Of a stretch of DNA of 64,000 nucleotides, positions 11,252 through 18,419 are shown in pieces; position 1 is the first letter of the stretch, and every line of letters starts with the position of its first letter. Both the position numbers and the translations under genes were made by a program. The notes beneath the pieces are model-generated. The model saw only the letters and a program-made list of their open reading frames with translations. It was not told where the DNA came from and searched no databases. The DNA comes from Burkholderia sp. BCC0322 (GTDB taxonomy: Bacteria > Pseudomonadota > Gammaproteobacteria > Burkholderiales > Burkholderiaceae): the NCBI RefSeq assembly GCF_902833045.1, contig NZ_CADFDU010000007.1, forward strand, positions 62,001 through 126,000. The letters run 5' to 3'.

Positions 11252-11782
11252 ATGAGTTCACGCAGGATCGCGGTGCGCCGCTCGGGAGTACACGGCAAGG
11301 GCGTGTTCGCCGTGGCGCCGATCAAGGCCGGCGAGCGCGTAGTGGAATACAAGGGCGAACGAATTTCGTGGAAGGAGGCGCTGCGTCGCCACCCGCACGA
11401 CCCGAGCGAACCGAACCATACGTTCTACTTCGCACTGGACGAGGGTGGGGTGATCGACGGCAAGATCGACGGCAACAGCGCGCGCTGGATCAACCACTCG
11501 TGCGCGCCGAACTGCGAAGCCGAGGAAGTCAAAGGCCGCGTGTACATCCACGCACTGCGCGACATCGGGCCGGAAGAGGAGTTGTTCTACGACTACGGCC
11601 TCGTGATCGATGCGAAGCTGACGAAGTCGCTCAAGCGCGAATACGCGTGCCATTGCGGCGCGGCGTCGTGTCGCGGCACGCTGCTCGCCACATCCGACGA
11701 CGGCGGCAAGAAGAAAAAGAAGAAGGACAAGAAGGACGGCAAGTCCGAGTCCCGGTCGAAGGACAAGAAAAGCAAGAAGTGA
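11252..11782 (+). CDS. SET-domain protein-lysine methyltransferase-like protein
   Basis: Protein of 176 aa with a nearly complete SET domain of eukaryotic type: GVHGKGVFA (SAM-binding start), WINHSCAPNCEA with N81-H82-S83-C84 (the pseudoknot motif), ELFYDYG with the catalytic-type Tyr, and a post-SET zinc motif C133-x-C135-x4-C140. After residue 150 comes a strongly basic tail, almost all Lys, Asp and Ser, which could bind nucleic acid or acidic protein. The start at 11252 is the ATG just before SSRRIAVRRS. SET proteins methylate lysines on target proteins; bacterial targets are mostly unknown and none is evident here. A hairpin separates it from the convergent sensor kinase gene. Confidence 0.9.
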   Translation: MSSRRIAVRRSGVHGKGVFAVAPIKAGERVVEYKGERISWKEALRRHPHDPSEPNHTFYFALDEGGVIDGKIDGNSARWINHSCAPNCEAEEVKGRVYIHALRDIGPEEELFYDYGLVIDAKLTKSLKREYACHCGAASCRGTLLATSDDGGKKKKKKDKKDGKSESRSKDKKSKK

Positions 11783-11787
11783 CGCAA

Positions 11788-11812
11788 GCGGCAGCGCACG
11801 ATGCGCTGCCGC
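11788..11812. terminator. Hairpin between convergent SET and sensor-kinase genes
   Basis: Perfect 11-bp stem GCGGCAGCGCA / TGCGCTGCCGC with a 3-base loop, 5 bases past the SET stop codon. There is no real T-run, so it is a stem-loop end rather than a textbook terminator; it could serve both converging transcripts. Confidence 0.55.
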
Positions 11813-11910
11813 CAGACGTTTCAGCAGACGGCTGCCGCATCGCGCAGCCGTGCTCTCCGCCTCCCTCATCCGGCGCGCGGCCCGATCAGCGGCTGCCCGC
11901 CGGGAGTCCC

Positions 11911-13407
11911 TCAGTGCGCCGATGCGGCGGCCGGTGTTTCGCTGGCCGGCTTCTCGATGCGCGCGGTCAGCGGCACCCTCACCACGAAGCGCGAGCCGCC
12001 TTCCGACGCATCCTCGTACGAGACGGTGCCGCCGTGCATCGCGATGATGTCGTGCACGATCGCGAGGCCGAGCCCGGCGCCCGTCTCGACACCGTTGCCG
12101 CTTTGCGCGTCGCCGCGGAAGAAGCGCTTGAACAGGTCGGCCTGCTGGTTGGCGGGCACGCCGGGGCCGTTGTCCTCGACGACGATCTCGGCGGCCGGCT
12201 GGCCGTCCTCGAGTGCGCCGCGCGCAACGTTCACCGTGATCCGTGCGCCGTCCGGCCGCGCGAGCGGTACGTACTTCAGTGCATTGTCGAGCAGGTTCGC
12301 AATCACCTCGCGCAACAGCACGGGATTTCCGCGCACGATCAGCTTCCCGTCGTCACCGGGATCGTCGGTGCGCTGGAAGCCGAGGTCGACGTGCGACGCA
12401 AGGGCGCGCGGTACCCATTCGGCACCCGTCTCGAACGCCATCGCCGCGAGGTCGACGTCGACGAACCGCGCGGCCTGTTCGCCCGGCTCCGCACGGGCGA
12501 GCGACAGCAACTGATTCGACAGCCGCACTGCACGGTCGGCCGCCGCGCGCAGCTCGCGCACGGCAGCGTAGGTCTGGTGCGGGTCGCGCGCGACGGCGGC
12601 CTGTTCCGCATGCAGCTTCACGGCCGTGAGCGGCGTGCGCAACTGGTGCGCGGCATCGGCGATGAACTTGCGCTGCGCGTCGAGCGCAGTCTTCAGGCGG
12701 CCGAGCAGCGCGTTCATCGCGCTCGTCAGTGGCCGGATTTCCAGCGGCACCTCGGTTTCGTCGACCGGTTCCAGCGACGTGTGGGTCTGCCGGTTCAGCG
12801 AATCGGCCAGGTGCGTGAGCGGGCCGAGCTGCTGGTTCACGACGCGCCACACGATGCCCCAGCCCGCGAGCAGCAGCAGCAGCAGCGGCATCATGATCGC
12901 GACGAGGAATTCGGCCGCGATCCGGTAGCGGTGCCGCACCGGCTGCGCGACCTCGACGACCATCGGCTTGCCGCCTTCGACGTCGTCGACGCGCACCTGC
13001 GCAACCCGCACGGCACGGTTGTCGTATTCGGCCTCGAACACATACGCGTGATGCATGCGGCGTACGTTGATGCCCTGCAGCGGCAGCTTCGGATCGCCGG
13101 CGAGTTCCTGTTCGCCGTCGCTGATCCGGTAGATCAGCGCTTCGGCGGGATCGGAGAACATCGCCTGCGCGAGCGGCGGCACCGTGAACGGCGCGTCGGG
13201 GCCGGCAATCTGGATCTGTTTGGAGATGGCGGTCGCGAGATCGGCGAGCGAGCGGTCGATCACGTGCTGCGTGTATTGCCACGCGAGCCAGTAGGCGATC
13301 AGGCCGCTCATCAGCGCGAGCATCGACAGCGGGGCGGCGAGGCGCCGAAGCAGCGAGCGGCGCAGGCTGGTGGTCACAGCCGGATCAGGAGACATTTCGA
13401 CGGGCAA
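11911..13407 (-). CDS. Sensor histidine kinase (TctE/QseC-like)
   Basis: Membrane-bound sensor kinase of 498 aa. Two transmembrane segments (around residues 25-45 and 170-190, the second rich in Leu: MMPLLLLLLAGWGIVW) enclose a periplasmic sensor of the 2CSK_N type. A HAMP-like linker leads to the phosphoacceptor H254 in AAHQLRTPL, then the N box (LLDNALKYVP), G1 (DNGPGV) and G2 (GAGLGLAIV). It is transcribed after its response regulator. The sensor class is linked to TctDE (tricarboxylate) or QseBC systems, but no transporter is adjacent, so the signal is unknown. Another Met lies four codons in. Confidence 0.93.
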   Translation of the reverse strand: MPVEMSPDPAVTTSLRRSLLRRLAAPLSMLALMSGLIAYWLAWQYTQHVIDRSLADLATAISKQIQIAGPDAPFTVPPLAQAMFSDPAEALIYRISDGEQELAGDPKLPLQGINVRRMHHAYVFEAEYDNRAVRVAQVRVDDVEGGKPMVVEVAQPVRHRYRIAAEFLVAIMMPLLLLLLAGWGIVWRVVNQQLGPLTHLADSLNRQTHTSLEPVDETEVPLEIRPLTSAMNALLGRLKTALDAQRKFIADAAHQLRTPLTAVKLHAEQAAVARDPHQTYAAVRELRAAADRAVRLSNQLLSLARAEPGEQAARFVDVDLAAMAFETGAEWVPRALASHVDLGFQRTDDPGDDGKLIVRGNPVLLREVIANLLDNALKYVPLARPDGARITVNVARGALEDGQPAAEIVVEDNGPGVPANQQADLFKRFFRGDAQSGNGVETGAGLGLAIVHDIIAMHGGTVSYEDASEGGSRFVVRVPLTARIEKPASETPAAASAH

Positions 13408-13445
13408 ATGGATAAGCGCCGCTCACGGGGAGCGGCGCGGTCTTG

Positions 13446-13502
13446 CGCCGGGCGGCGACGCGGAGCAGCGCGCACACGCGGGCGGCGCGTCGCCGCCCGG
13501 CG
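13446..13502. repeat. Large inverted repeat between response regulator and kinase genes
   Basis: A perfect 17-bp inverted repeat (left arm 13446-13462, right arm 13486-13502, arm core CCGGGCGGCGACGCG) with a 23-base loop, just past the response-regulator stop. A second smaller stem (GCGCCGCTC / GAGCGGCGC) sits next to it nearer the kinase start. On the mRNA both would form stable stem-loops between the two cistrons. Confidence 0.75.
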
Positions 13503-13513
13503 TGCGGTGCCGC

Positions 13514-14206
13514 TCAGACGCTCGCCGTCTGGCGGATTTCCTGCAGCAGGTAGCCGAAGCCGCGCACCGTGACGATTTCGACACGGCACTGCTCGAGTTT
13601 CTTGCGCACGCGGTGCACGTAGACTTCGATCGCGGTGTCGCCGAGATCGCCGCCGAAGTGCGTGAGGTGATCCTGCAGCTGGGCCTTGCTGACGACGCGG
13701 CCGTGGCGCAGCAGCAGCATCTCGAGCACCGCGAATTCGCGCGGCGACAGTTCGAGCGGCTTGTCATCGTTGAAGATGCGGCGGTCGACGCCCGACAGGC
13801 GGACGCCGCCGAGCGACACTTCCGGACGCGGCATGTCGCTGTGCGGGCCGCTGCGGCGCATCACCGCGCGGATGCGCGCTTCGAGCTCGGCCGGCTCGAA
13901 CGGCTTGAGCATGTAGTCGTCGGCGCCCGAGTTCAGGCCCTGGATCCGGTCGTTCAGCTCGTCGCGCGCGGTCAGCACGATGACGGGCGTGTGGCGGTTG
14001 GTCTGGCGGAAGCGCGTGAGCAGCGTCATCCCGTCGATGCCTGGCAGGCCGAGGTCGAGGATCACGAGTTCGTGGCGGTTCTGTGCCAGCGCCTGTTCGG
14101 CAAAGATGCCGTCATGCACCATGTCGACGGTGAAGCCAGCCTGCTCGAGGCTGCTCTGGATACCGCGTGCGATGGGGCGGTCGTCTTCAATCAGAAGGAG
14201 TCGCAT
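13514..14206 (-). CDS. OmpR-family response regulator (TctD/QseB-like)
   Basis: DNA-binding response regulator of 230 aa. The receiver domain (1-120) has acidic residues E7-D8-D9, phosphoacceptor D51 in LVILDLGLP, the Thr in VIVLTARDE and Lys in YMLKPFE. The C-terminal winged helix (about 130-225) ends in VEIVTVRGFGYLLQE. It is the first gene of a two-gene operon with the kinase, separated by a 106-base spacer containing strong inverted repeats. It is divergent from the DUF3717 gene. Targets are unknown. Confidence 0.94.
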   Translation of the reverse strand: MRLLLIEDDRPIARGIQSSLEQAGFTVDMVHDGIFAEQALAQNRHELVILDLGLPGIDGMTLLTRFRQTNRHTPVIVLTARDELNDRIQGLNSGADDYMLKPFEPAELEARIRAVMRRSGPHSDMPRPEVSLGGVRLSGVDRRIFNDDKPLELSPREFAVLEMLLLRHGRVVSKAQLQDHLTHFGGDLGDTAIEVYVHRVRKKLEQCRVEIVTVRGFGYLLQEIRQTASV

Positions 14207-14328
14207 GAAGTTCGCTCAAGTACAATGGGTTGGCGGTTCAGGCACGCGGACAGCACGACGCCGTTTCCACAGGGGCGCCGCTACACCTGACATCAAGCAT
14301 GGCGGCCAGCGAACGATTAAATCCAAAC

Positions 14329-14559
14329 ATGTCCGATATTTCGATCAACGACCTAGAAGCCGCGATCAATTTCTGGCGCGCCCGCTCGCCGTCGAGCGGC
14401 GACGAACTCAAACTCTGCGAAGAGGCCAGCGCGCTTTCCAAGCCGTATGCGCTGCTGATTGTACAGCGCCAAAGCGCGCTGCAACTGGAAGGTTTGGACC
14501 CCAAGGCGCGGAATGCATACGAGACTTACGTGCGCCTTAAGGATGGCTTGGAAAGCTGA
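14329..14559 (+). CDS. DUF3717-like small protein
   Basis: Protein of 76 aa beginning MSDISINDLEAAINFWRARS, then LCEEASALSKPYALLIVQRQSALQLEGLDP. The pattern (I-x-DLEAAINxWR and a central E-A-x-x-L-x-x-PYA) fits the DUF3717 family of short betaproteobacterial proteins of unknown function; I recognise it by memory of the family only. Start is the ATG at 14329; an upstream Met at 14299 is possible. Codon use is less G/C-biased than in neighbours. It is divergent from the two-component operon. No function is proposed. Confidence 0.75.
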   Translation: MSDISINDLEAAINFWRARSPSSGDELKLCEEASALSKPYALLIVQRQSALQLEGLDPKARNAYETYVRLKDGLES

Positions 14560-14612
14560 AGGCTTTCGCTGACTACATCCTAGAAAACGTTCATCGAAAT
14601 GAAAAGTTGACG

Positions 14613-14638
14613 CGCCGCGCATCGAAAGACGCGCGGCG
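14613..14638. terminator. Hairpin between convergent DUF3717 and phhB genes
   Basis: Stem CGCCGCGC / GCGCGGCG with a 10-base loop, 14 bases from the phhB stop. No T-run, so termination strength is uncertain. Confidence 0.45.
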
Positions 14639-14651
14639 GTAGAGGAAGGCC

Positions 14652-14960
14652 TCAGGCGGCGGGTTTCGCGTGCGCGCCGGCGCGGTCGATGAACAGCGCG
14701 AGTTCGATGTCGCGTTCGGTCAGGCCGTCGGCGTCGTGGGTCGACAGCGTGATGTCGACGCGGTTGTACACGTTGAACCATTCCGGATGGTGGTTCATTT
14801 CCTGCGCCTTGATCGCGACGCGCGTCATGAAGCCGAACGCGTCGTTGAAATCGGCGAAGCGCAGGCTGCGCTGGATCGCGTCGCGGTCGGGTACGGCCGT
14901 CCAGAGCGGCAGGCCTTCGAGTCGGGTCTTGCGTTCTTCTGATGTGAGCTTGTGGATCAT
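14652..14960 (-). CDS. phhB: Pterin-4-alpha-carbinolamine dehydratase
   Basis: Enzyme of 102 aa that dehydrates the 4a-carbinolamine formed in each phenylalanine hydroxylase turnover, so that tetrahydrobiopterin-type cofactor can be recycled. The family active site is complete: [30 protein letters not shown] contains the H-H-P-x-W and the T-H-D residues. The ATG at 14960 follows a GAGGTGC ribosome-binding site and rejects the frame that stays open upstream to 15212. It lies 133 bases behind phhA on the same strand, an arrangement known from Pseudomonas and Chromobacterium. Confidence 0.95.
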   Translation of the reverse strand: MIHKLTSEERKTRLEGLPLWTAVPDRDAIQRSLRFADFNDAFGFMTRVAIKAQEMNHHPEWFNVYNRVDITLSTHDADGLTERDIELALFIDRAGAHAKPAA

Positions 14961-15093
14961 CTTGCACCTCTCGTTCGGTAACGGCGCCCGCGCGCGGCTG
15001 CGCCGCGCGGCGAAGCCGGCACCGGTCATTGTTTCATAGTTGCGGGAAGGCGATCGGGAGGCCGCCGGGGGCGCGTTCGTGCACCCTCGACCG

Positions 15094-16020
15094 TCATGCG
15101 TCGGCGTCGTCGGGCCAGCCTTCGCCGGTGCCGCGGTGCAGCACGCTATCGGTATCGAGCACCGCGCCGGCTGCGAACTCGGGCAGCGCCGCCAGCCGGT
15201 CGGCCAGCGCACGGCCGTCGACGTCGGCGAGCGCGAACAGCTGGGCGAAATCGTCGATCACGAAATAGGTCTTCTGGAACGTGTCGATCCGGTACTTCGT
15301 GCGCATCACGCGCTCGAGGTCGAAACCGAGCCGGTTCGGCGCCGCGCTTTCGAGGCTGTACAGGCTTTCACCCTTGCTCGACACGATTCCGGCGCCGTAG
15401 ATCGACAGCCCGTTCGTGCCGCGCGGATCGCGGATCAGCCCGAATTCCACCGTATACCAGTAGAGCCGCGCGAGGCGCGCCAGCGCCGCTTCGTCGTCGG
15501 CGACCGCAAGTGCGATACGACCGTACGCCTGCATGTAGTCCGCGAACACCGGATTGATCAGCAGCGGCACGTGGCCGAACAGGTCGTGGAAGCAGTCGGG
15601 TTCCTGCAGGTAATCGAGCTGGTCGGGGCGGCGCATCCACCAGGTGACGGGGAAGCGCCGGTTCGCGAGATGCGCGAAGAACACCCGGTCGGGCACGAGG
15701 CCCGGCACCGCGATGATCTCCCAGTCCGTTGCCGGCTTCAACTGACGGTTCACGTCGGCGAACGACGGCACGCGATCGGCCGGCAGGTCGATCTTCCCGA
15801 GCCCCGCGACGAACGCGTCGCACGCGCGCCCGCGCAACAGTGCCGACTGGCGTGCATAGAGCTGCTTCCACACCGCGTGGTCAACCTGGCCGTAACGCGC
15901 GAGCGGCTGGTCGATGGTGAAATCGGCGCGGGTTTCGAGGCCCGCATCGAACTGCTCCTGCAGTTTCGCGGTGACGACGGTGGACATGATCTGGCTCTGC
16001 ACGTGGCGGTTGGGAACCAT
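15094..16020 (-). CDS. phhA: Phenylalanine-4-hydroxylase
   Basis: Non-heme-iron, pterin-dependent monooxygenase of 308 aa that converts phenylalanine to tyrosine. The iron ligands are visible: H145 and H150 in [12 protein letters not shown] and E192 in YWYTVEFGL. The protein has only the catalytic domain, as in other bacteria, without the regulatory ACT domain of animal enzymes. A start at 15987 (MSTVV) would give 297 aa, the size of the Chromobacterium enzyme, and cannot be excluded; neither start has a clear Shine-Dalgarno. It is followed by phhB and divergent from an Lrp-type regulator; the shared intergenic region holds an inverted repeat. Confidence 0.95.
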   Translation of the reverse strand: MVPNRHVQSQIMSTVVTAKLQEQFDAGLETRADFTIDQPLARYGQVDHAVWKQLYARQSALLRGRACDAFVAGLGKIDLPADRVPSFADVNRQLKPATDWEIIAVPGLVPDRVFFAHLANRRFPVTWWMRRPDQLDYLQEPDCFHDLFGHVPLLINPVFADYMQAYGRIALAVADDEAALARLARLYWYTVEFGLIRDPRGTNGLSIYGAGIVSSKGESLYSLESAAPNRLGFDLERVMRTKYRIDTFQKTYFVIDDFAQLFALADVDGRALADRLAALPEFAAGAVLDTDSVLHRGTGEGWPDDADA

Positions 16021-16078
16021 GCAAGTGTAGAGCGGGGTGCGCGCGGAATGGGCGCAATATTGGCGTTGATTTGCTTGA

Positions 16079-16099
16079 TGATGCGATAATCGTGCATCA
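16079..16099. promoter_or_regulatory. Candidate Lrp-type operator between phhA and the regulator gene
   Basis: TGATGC-N9-GCATCA, a 21-bp inverted repeat in an A+T-rich stretch, between the divergent phhA and Lrp/AsnC starts (91 bases apart). An overlapping TTGATG-N14-CATCAA shares its arms. The position is suitable for controlling both genes. Confidence 0.5.
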
Positions 16100-16111
16100 A
16101 ATCACGAATCA

Positions 16112-16612
16112 ATGCGGAGAATGCTCATGCTGGAACTCGATCATTTCGATCTTGCGCTGCTGGACGTGCTGCAGCGCTTCGGCCGCGCGACGCACCAGCA
16201 GCTCGGCGAGGAGGTGCCGCTGTCGCCGTCGCAGATCGGCCGGAGGCTGCAGCGGCTCGAGGCGGCCGGCGTGATCGAAGGCTATCGCGTGATGCTGCGG
16301 CCCGAAAAGCTCGGGCTCGGCGTCACCGCGTTCACGAGCCTGAAGCTCAAGCACCACGGCGATTCGATCATCGAGCAGTTCCAGCAGCAGATCGACGTGC
16401 TGCCCGAAGTGCTCGAATGCCATGCGGTGGTGGGCGATGCGGACTACCTGCTGCGGATCGTCGCGCCCGACCTCAACGCGCTGTCGCAGTTCGTGATGAA
16501 GAAGCTGATGCGCGTGCCGGGCGTGGACAGCGTGCGCTCGAACATCGTGCTGACGACCTTCAAGCGCAACGGCGCACTGCCGCTCGCGCACTTGGCGCCT
16601 GGCGCCGCCTGA
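16112..16612 (+). CDS. Lrp/AsnC-family transcription regulator
   Basis: Regulator of 166 aa: N-terminal helix-turn-helix (LALLDVLQRFGRATHQQLGEEVPLSPSQIGRRLQRLEAAGVI split over about residues 10-52), then the RAM/AsnC ligand-binding domain (PEVLECHAVVGDADYLLRIVAPDL, VPGVDSVRSNIVL). Three in-frame Met codons at 16112, 16121 and 16127 make the exact start uncertain. It is divergent from phhA with an inverted repeat between, so it is the likely activator or repressor of phenylalanine hydroxylation in response to an aromatic amino acid; that role is inferred from position. It is unrelated to the NtrC-like PhhR of Pseudomonas. Confidence 0.92.
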   Translation: MRRMLMLELDHFDLALLDVLQRFGRATHQQLGEEVPLSPSQIGRRLQRLEAAGVIEGYRVMLRPEKLGLGVTAFTSLKLKHHGDSIIEQFQQQIDVLPEVLECHAVVGDADYLLRIVAPDLNALSQFVMKKLMRVPGVDSVRSNIVLTTFKRNGALPLAHLAPGAA

Positions 16613-16678
16613 CGCGGCGACCGGGCGGCGGCAGGGGCGAGGGCGGCGCGGGTGGCACTGCGGTAGAGCAGGGCCGGA

Positions 16679-17212
16679 TCAGGTCGCTTCGTGCTGCGTG
16701 TCGGCGTTCAGCAGGTCGACGTACGCGACCGCGACGAGATCGTCCTGCGGCACGCCGAGCTTCGCGAACACGTCGTGCGCTTCCGCTTCGCCGCCGGCTT
16801 CGTCGTCATCGGGGCCGAGCACGACTTCCAGTTCGATGAAATCGCCGAGGCCGTCGACGCGGTCGAGGTGGATGCGGGTGCGGCCCGCGAGGTACACGTG
16901 CCGCTCCTTCGTCACGATTCCGCGCGTGGTCAGCGCGGTGGCGAGCAGCGCGTGCATCGCGTCGGGGTTCGTCACCGGGCTGCGCGTGTAGTACGACGCC
17001 TTCGGGCCGTCGCGGTCGTCGCGCTGGTAGAAGATCAGTTCGGCCGGCGTGCCGTCCTCGAAGCGGCGCAGCTTCAGCCTGCCGCGCGGCACGTCGTAGA
17101 AGAAATCCTGCTGGCGATAGAAGAGCGGCGCCTCGGTCGCGAGCCTGGCCGCCTGTTCGCGCAGCTGGTCGAATTCGCGGGCGCGGGCTTTGATCTCGAT
17201 GTTGCGGGCCAT
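16679..17212 (-). CDS. CYTH-domain protein (class IV adenylate cyclase-like)
   Basis: Protein of 177 aa of the CYTH superfamily, whose members act on triphosphates in an eight-stranded tunnel. The N-terminal signature IEIKARA gives the E-x-K metal/phosphate-binding pattern, followed by basic residues in GRLKLRRF and ELIFYQRDD, LAGRTRIHLDRVDGLGDFIELEVVL. The start at 17212 puts this signature at residues 4-10, as usual. It is most similar in pattern to class IV adenylate cyclase/CyaB-like proteins; cyclase activity cannot be told from thiamine-triphosphatase activity by sequence alone. It stands alone between an Lrp gene (convergent) and a LysR gene (same strand). Confidence 0.85.
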   Translation of the reverse strand: MARNIEIKARAREFDQLREQAARLATEAPLFYRQQDFFYDVPRGRLKLRRFEDGTPAELIFYQRDDRDGPKASYYTRSPVTNPDAMHALLATALTTRGIVTKERHVYLAGRTRIHLDRVDGLGDFIELEVVLGPDDDEAGGEAEAHDVFAKLGVPQDDLVAVAYVDLLNADTQHEAT

Positions 17213-17348
17213 GCGGGTCTCCTTCAATCGGGGTCTCGCGGTGTGCGAACGCACAATCTAGCAAAAACGCGGAGACGGTGGCGTGACGACGGGCGGGGGG
17301 CGTGGCGAGATGACGCGCCGGGGCGGGCCGCGTCGTCATCAGCCCCGC

Positions 17349-18248
17349 TCATATCGACCATTGCGCCTCGATCAGCCGTAGCGCGGCCGCGATCGCCGGT
17401 TCGTCGCGCCGCTCGGCGAGCGTCACGAACGTCAGTTCGGTGGGCACCGTCACGGGCTCGACGATCGTCAGCGCATGCGCGTGCGCTTCGGCCAGCGCGG
17501 TCGAGTCGCGCGCGAGCGTCAACCCGATCCCCGATTTGACGAGATCGAGCATCGACTGCTCCTGGTCGACCTCGGCAACCTTGAGCGGCTGCGCGCCGGC
17601 ATCGGCGAAGCGCCGCGAAAGCAGCCGGTGGTGCGCGGACGCCGGCGGCGTCCAGATCCACGGCAGCGTCGCAAGCGAACGCCAGTCATGGGCGCGCTGC
17701 ACGCGCTCCTTCCAGCCGGCCGGCGCGAGCACGCGGTACTGGAAATGCGTGAGCGTGACGGTGTGGAACAGCGCGCCGTCGAGTGGATCGTCCTCGCCCG
17801 GCCGGCCGATGTAGTAGCCGACGTCGAGCGCCTGCGTGCGCACCTGTTCGATCACCCAGCCCGACATGCCGTGCCGCAGCGCCGTCTCGATCTGCGGATG
17901 GGTTTCGACGAGCGCGCGCAGGAAGCCGCCGAGCCGCAGGAAGCCCGGATCGAGGATCGTGCCGATCCGCAGCCGGCCGCGGACCTCGTGTCGCAGTGCA
18001 GCAGCGGCGCGTTGCACGTCGGCGGCCGCGGCGAGCGCCCGTTCCGCATGCGGCAGCAGCGTCTGCCCGTCGCGCGTCAGTGCGAGACCGCGCGACGTGC
18101 GCGAAAACAGCGTGACGCCGAGGGTTTCCTGCAGATGCTTGATCTGCAGGCTGACCGCTGGCTGCGTCAGGTGCAGTTGCACGGCGGCGCGCGTCAGGTT
18201 GCCTTCGCGCGCGACCGTCGCGAACGCGCGGAGCAGGGTGAGATCCAT
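17349..18248 (-). CDS. LysR-family transcription regulator
   Basis: Regulator of 299 aa beginning MDLTLLRAFATVAREGNLT, a standard LysR N terminus; helix-turn-helix AAVQLHLTQPAVSLQIKHLQ, then a long type-2 periplasmic-binding-like effector domain. I chose the ATG at 18248 because it removes 13 upstream residues not typical of the family. It is divergent from the GMC oxidoreductase gene across 171 bases and is its likely regulator. The stop is followed by a 136-base gap to the CYTH gene. The effector is unknown. Confidence 0.93.
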   Translation of the reverse strand: MDLTLLRAFATVAREGNLTRAAVQLHLTQPAVSLQIKHLQETLGVTLFSRTSRGLALTRDGQTLLPHAERALAAAADVQRAAAALRHEVRGRLRIGTILDPGFLRLGGFLRALVETHPQIETALRHGMSGWVIEQVRTQALDVGYYIGRPGEDDPLDGALFHTVTLTHFQYRVLAPAGWKERVQRAHDWRSLATLPWIWTPPASAHHRLLSRRFADAGAQPLKVAEVDQEQSMLDLVKSGIGLTLARDSTALAEAHAHALTIVEPVTVPTELTFVTLAERRDEPAIAAALRLIEAQWSI

Positions 18249-18268
18249 CGTCGTGATATGAGCGCGGC

Positions 18269-18289
18269 TTATAACGCAGTTCAGCATAA
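18269..18289. promoter_or_regulatory. Imperfect inverted repeat in LysR-GMC intergenic region
   Basis: TTAT-N13-ATAA inside a locally A+T-rich stretch, 21 bases upstream of the LysR start. LysR proteins usually bind dyads of this size near their own promoter, but the classical T-N11-A is not present, so this is a weak candidate. Confidence 0.3.
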
Positions 18290-18419
18290 CTCATTGGATC
18301 GGCGGCCGGCGGCCGGAGTACGCTTCATCGGCCGTGGCGCGCGGGGCCGCATGCGTGGCGCGCGACACACTATGCTGGAAATGACGCGCGGCGTTGCACC
18401 GCGTGACAGGAGACAAACC

